A stretch of 6,026 bases of DNA from Bacteroidota bacterium (GTDB lineage Bacteria > Bacteroidota > Bacteroidia > Flavobacteriales > Flavobacteriaceae): the NCBI GenBank assembly GCA_022560715.1, contig JADFSQ010000133.1, forward strand, positions 1 to 6,026, read 5' to 3'. Of this stretch, positions 5,261 to 6,026 are shown in pieces; position 1 is the stretch's first letter, and every line of letters begins with the position of its first letter. The translations under genes were made by a program, and so were the position numbers. The notes beneath the pieces were generated by a model. The model was not told the origin of the DNA, did no database searches, and saw only the letters and a program-made list of their open reading frames with translations.

Positions 5261-6026
5261 CCAATCCTTTTCCGTTTTTACTTTTACTCCTTTAACCTTT
5301 TTGGCATTTATTTTATCTTGAACTTTCTTTTCCTGATTATTCATCGCCTCTAATAAGTTCTTAACCTGTTGAGGAGATAATTTAGGTTGTTGTCGTTGTT
5401 TTTTCTTTTCTTTTTTAGGACTTTCTTTATCGTTATCTTCCTTTTCATCTTTTGGCTTGCCATCTTTATCGTCTTTATCATCACCATCTTTCTTATCTTC
5501 TTTATCATCGCCTTTGTCTTTGTTTTCATCTTCCTTATCCTCTCCATCTTTTTTATCTTCATCCTCTTTATCGTCATCTCCTCCTCCTCCTTGCTCTTTT
5601 GCACATTCTTTTGCTAAAGCAAGATTGTATCTTGTTTGGTCGTCTGTCGGGTCATTCCTCAAGGCATTTTTAAAAGCCTCTACAGCTTCTTTACATTGTT
5701 TCTGTTGCATTAATGCATTGCCTATATTGTGAAATGCCTGATGCTTATCGGTTTTAGTCGTTGCCGAATTTACAGCTTCAATGTGGCGTAATAAGGCTTC
5801 GCTGTAATAACCTGATTTATAATATGCATTCCCTAAATTATAAGCACCAGAAATGTTGCTTGGTTTTTCTGAAATTGCTTTTCTATATTCTTTTTCTGCA
5901 GCAACAAAATCTTCATCTACTAATTTGTTCCCATCGTAAACATAATCGTTAGATTTTTGCAATGCTTTGTCTATTTCTTGTGCAAAAGAAATGCTTGAGA
6001 TTAGGATTGTTATGATTACTATTATT
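5258..6026 (-). CDS. batC: BatC: periplasmic TPR protein of the Bat operon, partial (first residues off the right edge)
   Basis: The frame stays open from the stop at 5258 to the right edge, so the in-frame TTG at 5962 is not the real start. The sequence before it encodes a signal-peptide core, IIVIITILISSISFA, followed by Gln. Only the initial Met and a few residues should be missing; about 255 codons are visible. Next come three TPR units (roughly visible residues 25-140), for example AEKEYRKAISEKPSNISGAY, NLGNAYYKSGYYSEAL, HNIGNALMQQKQCKEAVEAF and NALRNDPTDDQTRYNLALAK. A roughly 65-residue low-complexity Asp/Glu/Lys linker beginning GGGGDDDKED follows, then a conserved basic end, LSPQQVKNLLEAMNNQEKK to KTEKDW. 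No second membrane segment is seen, so the protein should be periplasmic. TPR plus charged linker plus this tail, directly before batD, fits BatC. It probably binds other Bat proteins; BatA/BatB and the MoxR ATPase should lie further upstream, outside the window. Confidence 0.88.
   Translation of the reverse strand, partial: IIVIITILISSISFAQEIDKALQKSNDYVYDGNKLVDEDFVAAEKEYRKAISEKPSNISGAYNLGNAYYKSGYYSEALLRHIEAVNSATTKTDKHQAFHNIGNALMQQKQCKEAVEAFKNALRNDPTDDQTRYNLALAKECAKEQGGGGDDDKEDEDKKDGEDKEDENKDKGDDKEDKKDGDDKDDKDGKPKDEKEDNDKESPKKEKKKQRQQPKLSPQQVKNLLEAMNNQEKKVQDKINAKKVKGVKVKTEKDW

Noticed and set aside
5350..5604. Minus-strand frame of 84 codons rich in Met, Lys and Ile
   Set aside because: It is a shifted frame of the batC low-complexity linker, with no independent start signal or recognisable end.
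5387..5732. Several overlapping plus-strand frames rich in Phe, Ile, Leu, Ser and Pro
   Set aside because: They are antisense shadows of the Asp/Glu/Lys linker of batC. The hydrophobic runs only mirror GAA/GAT/AAA codons.
5258..5962. batC starting at the TTG at 5962
   Set aside because: The frame continues upstream to the window edge and encodes a clear signal-peptide core ending in SFAQ. The true start lies outside the window.

Overview
The window looks like chromosomal core sequence from a member of the Bacteroidota, most likely a Flavobacteriaceae-type organism. It is AT-rich, and several upstream regions carry the Bacteroidota -7 promoter word TAnnTTTG. The exported proteins place Gln directly after the signal-peptide Ala. 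The protein sequences (PheS, CvpA, BatC/D/E) are of the flavobacterial kind. No CRISPR array, tRNA, rRNA, transposase or phage gene is visible. Species cannot be assigned by eye.

Layout. Positions 1-817 (minus) hold the first 272 codons of pheS, the phenylalanyl-tRNA synthetase alpha subunit, cut by the left edge. Upstream of it on the same strand is a 118-aa soluble protein of unknown function (854-1210). A 74-bp divergent promoter region (1211-1284) separates this from a plus-strand CvpA-family membrane protein (1285-1776). Convergent with cvpA lies the C-terminal remnant of a beta-class carbonic anhydrase (1788-2054, minus). Its zinc-binding N-terminal part is missing, although a promoter-like sequence still stands upstream. 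A gene-free stretch with short repeats follows (2058-2361).

The right half is the distal part of a Bat (Bacteroides aerotolerance) operon on the minus strand, transcribed batC > batD > batE. batC (5258-6026) is cut within its signal peptide by the right edge. batD is at 3179-4945 and batE at 2362-3114. Together they encode exported or membrane-anchored TPR, BatD-type and SH3-type proteins. In this family they are thought to work at the cell envelope with the MoxR AAA+ ATPase and the von Willebrand A proteins BatA/BatB, which should lie beyond the right edge. The batC-batD junction is unusually wide (312 bp) and holds a 19-bp perfect inverted repeat. A hairpin built on a word repeated elsewhere in the window separates batD from batE.

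I see no clearly undescribed multi-gene system. The items most worth a second look are the carbonic anhydrase remnant, the repeat-filled gaps inside the bat operon, the conserved-looking hypothetical protein next to pheS, and a composition and sequence shift inside pheS.
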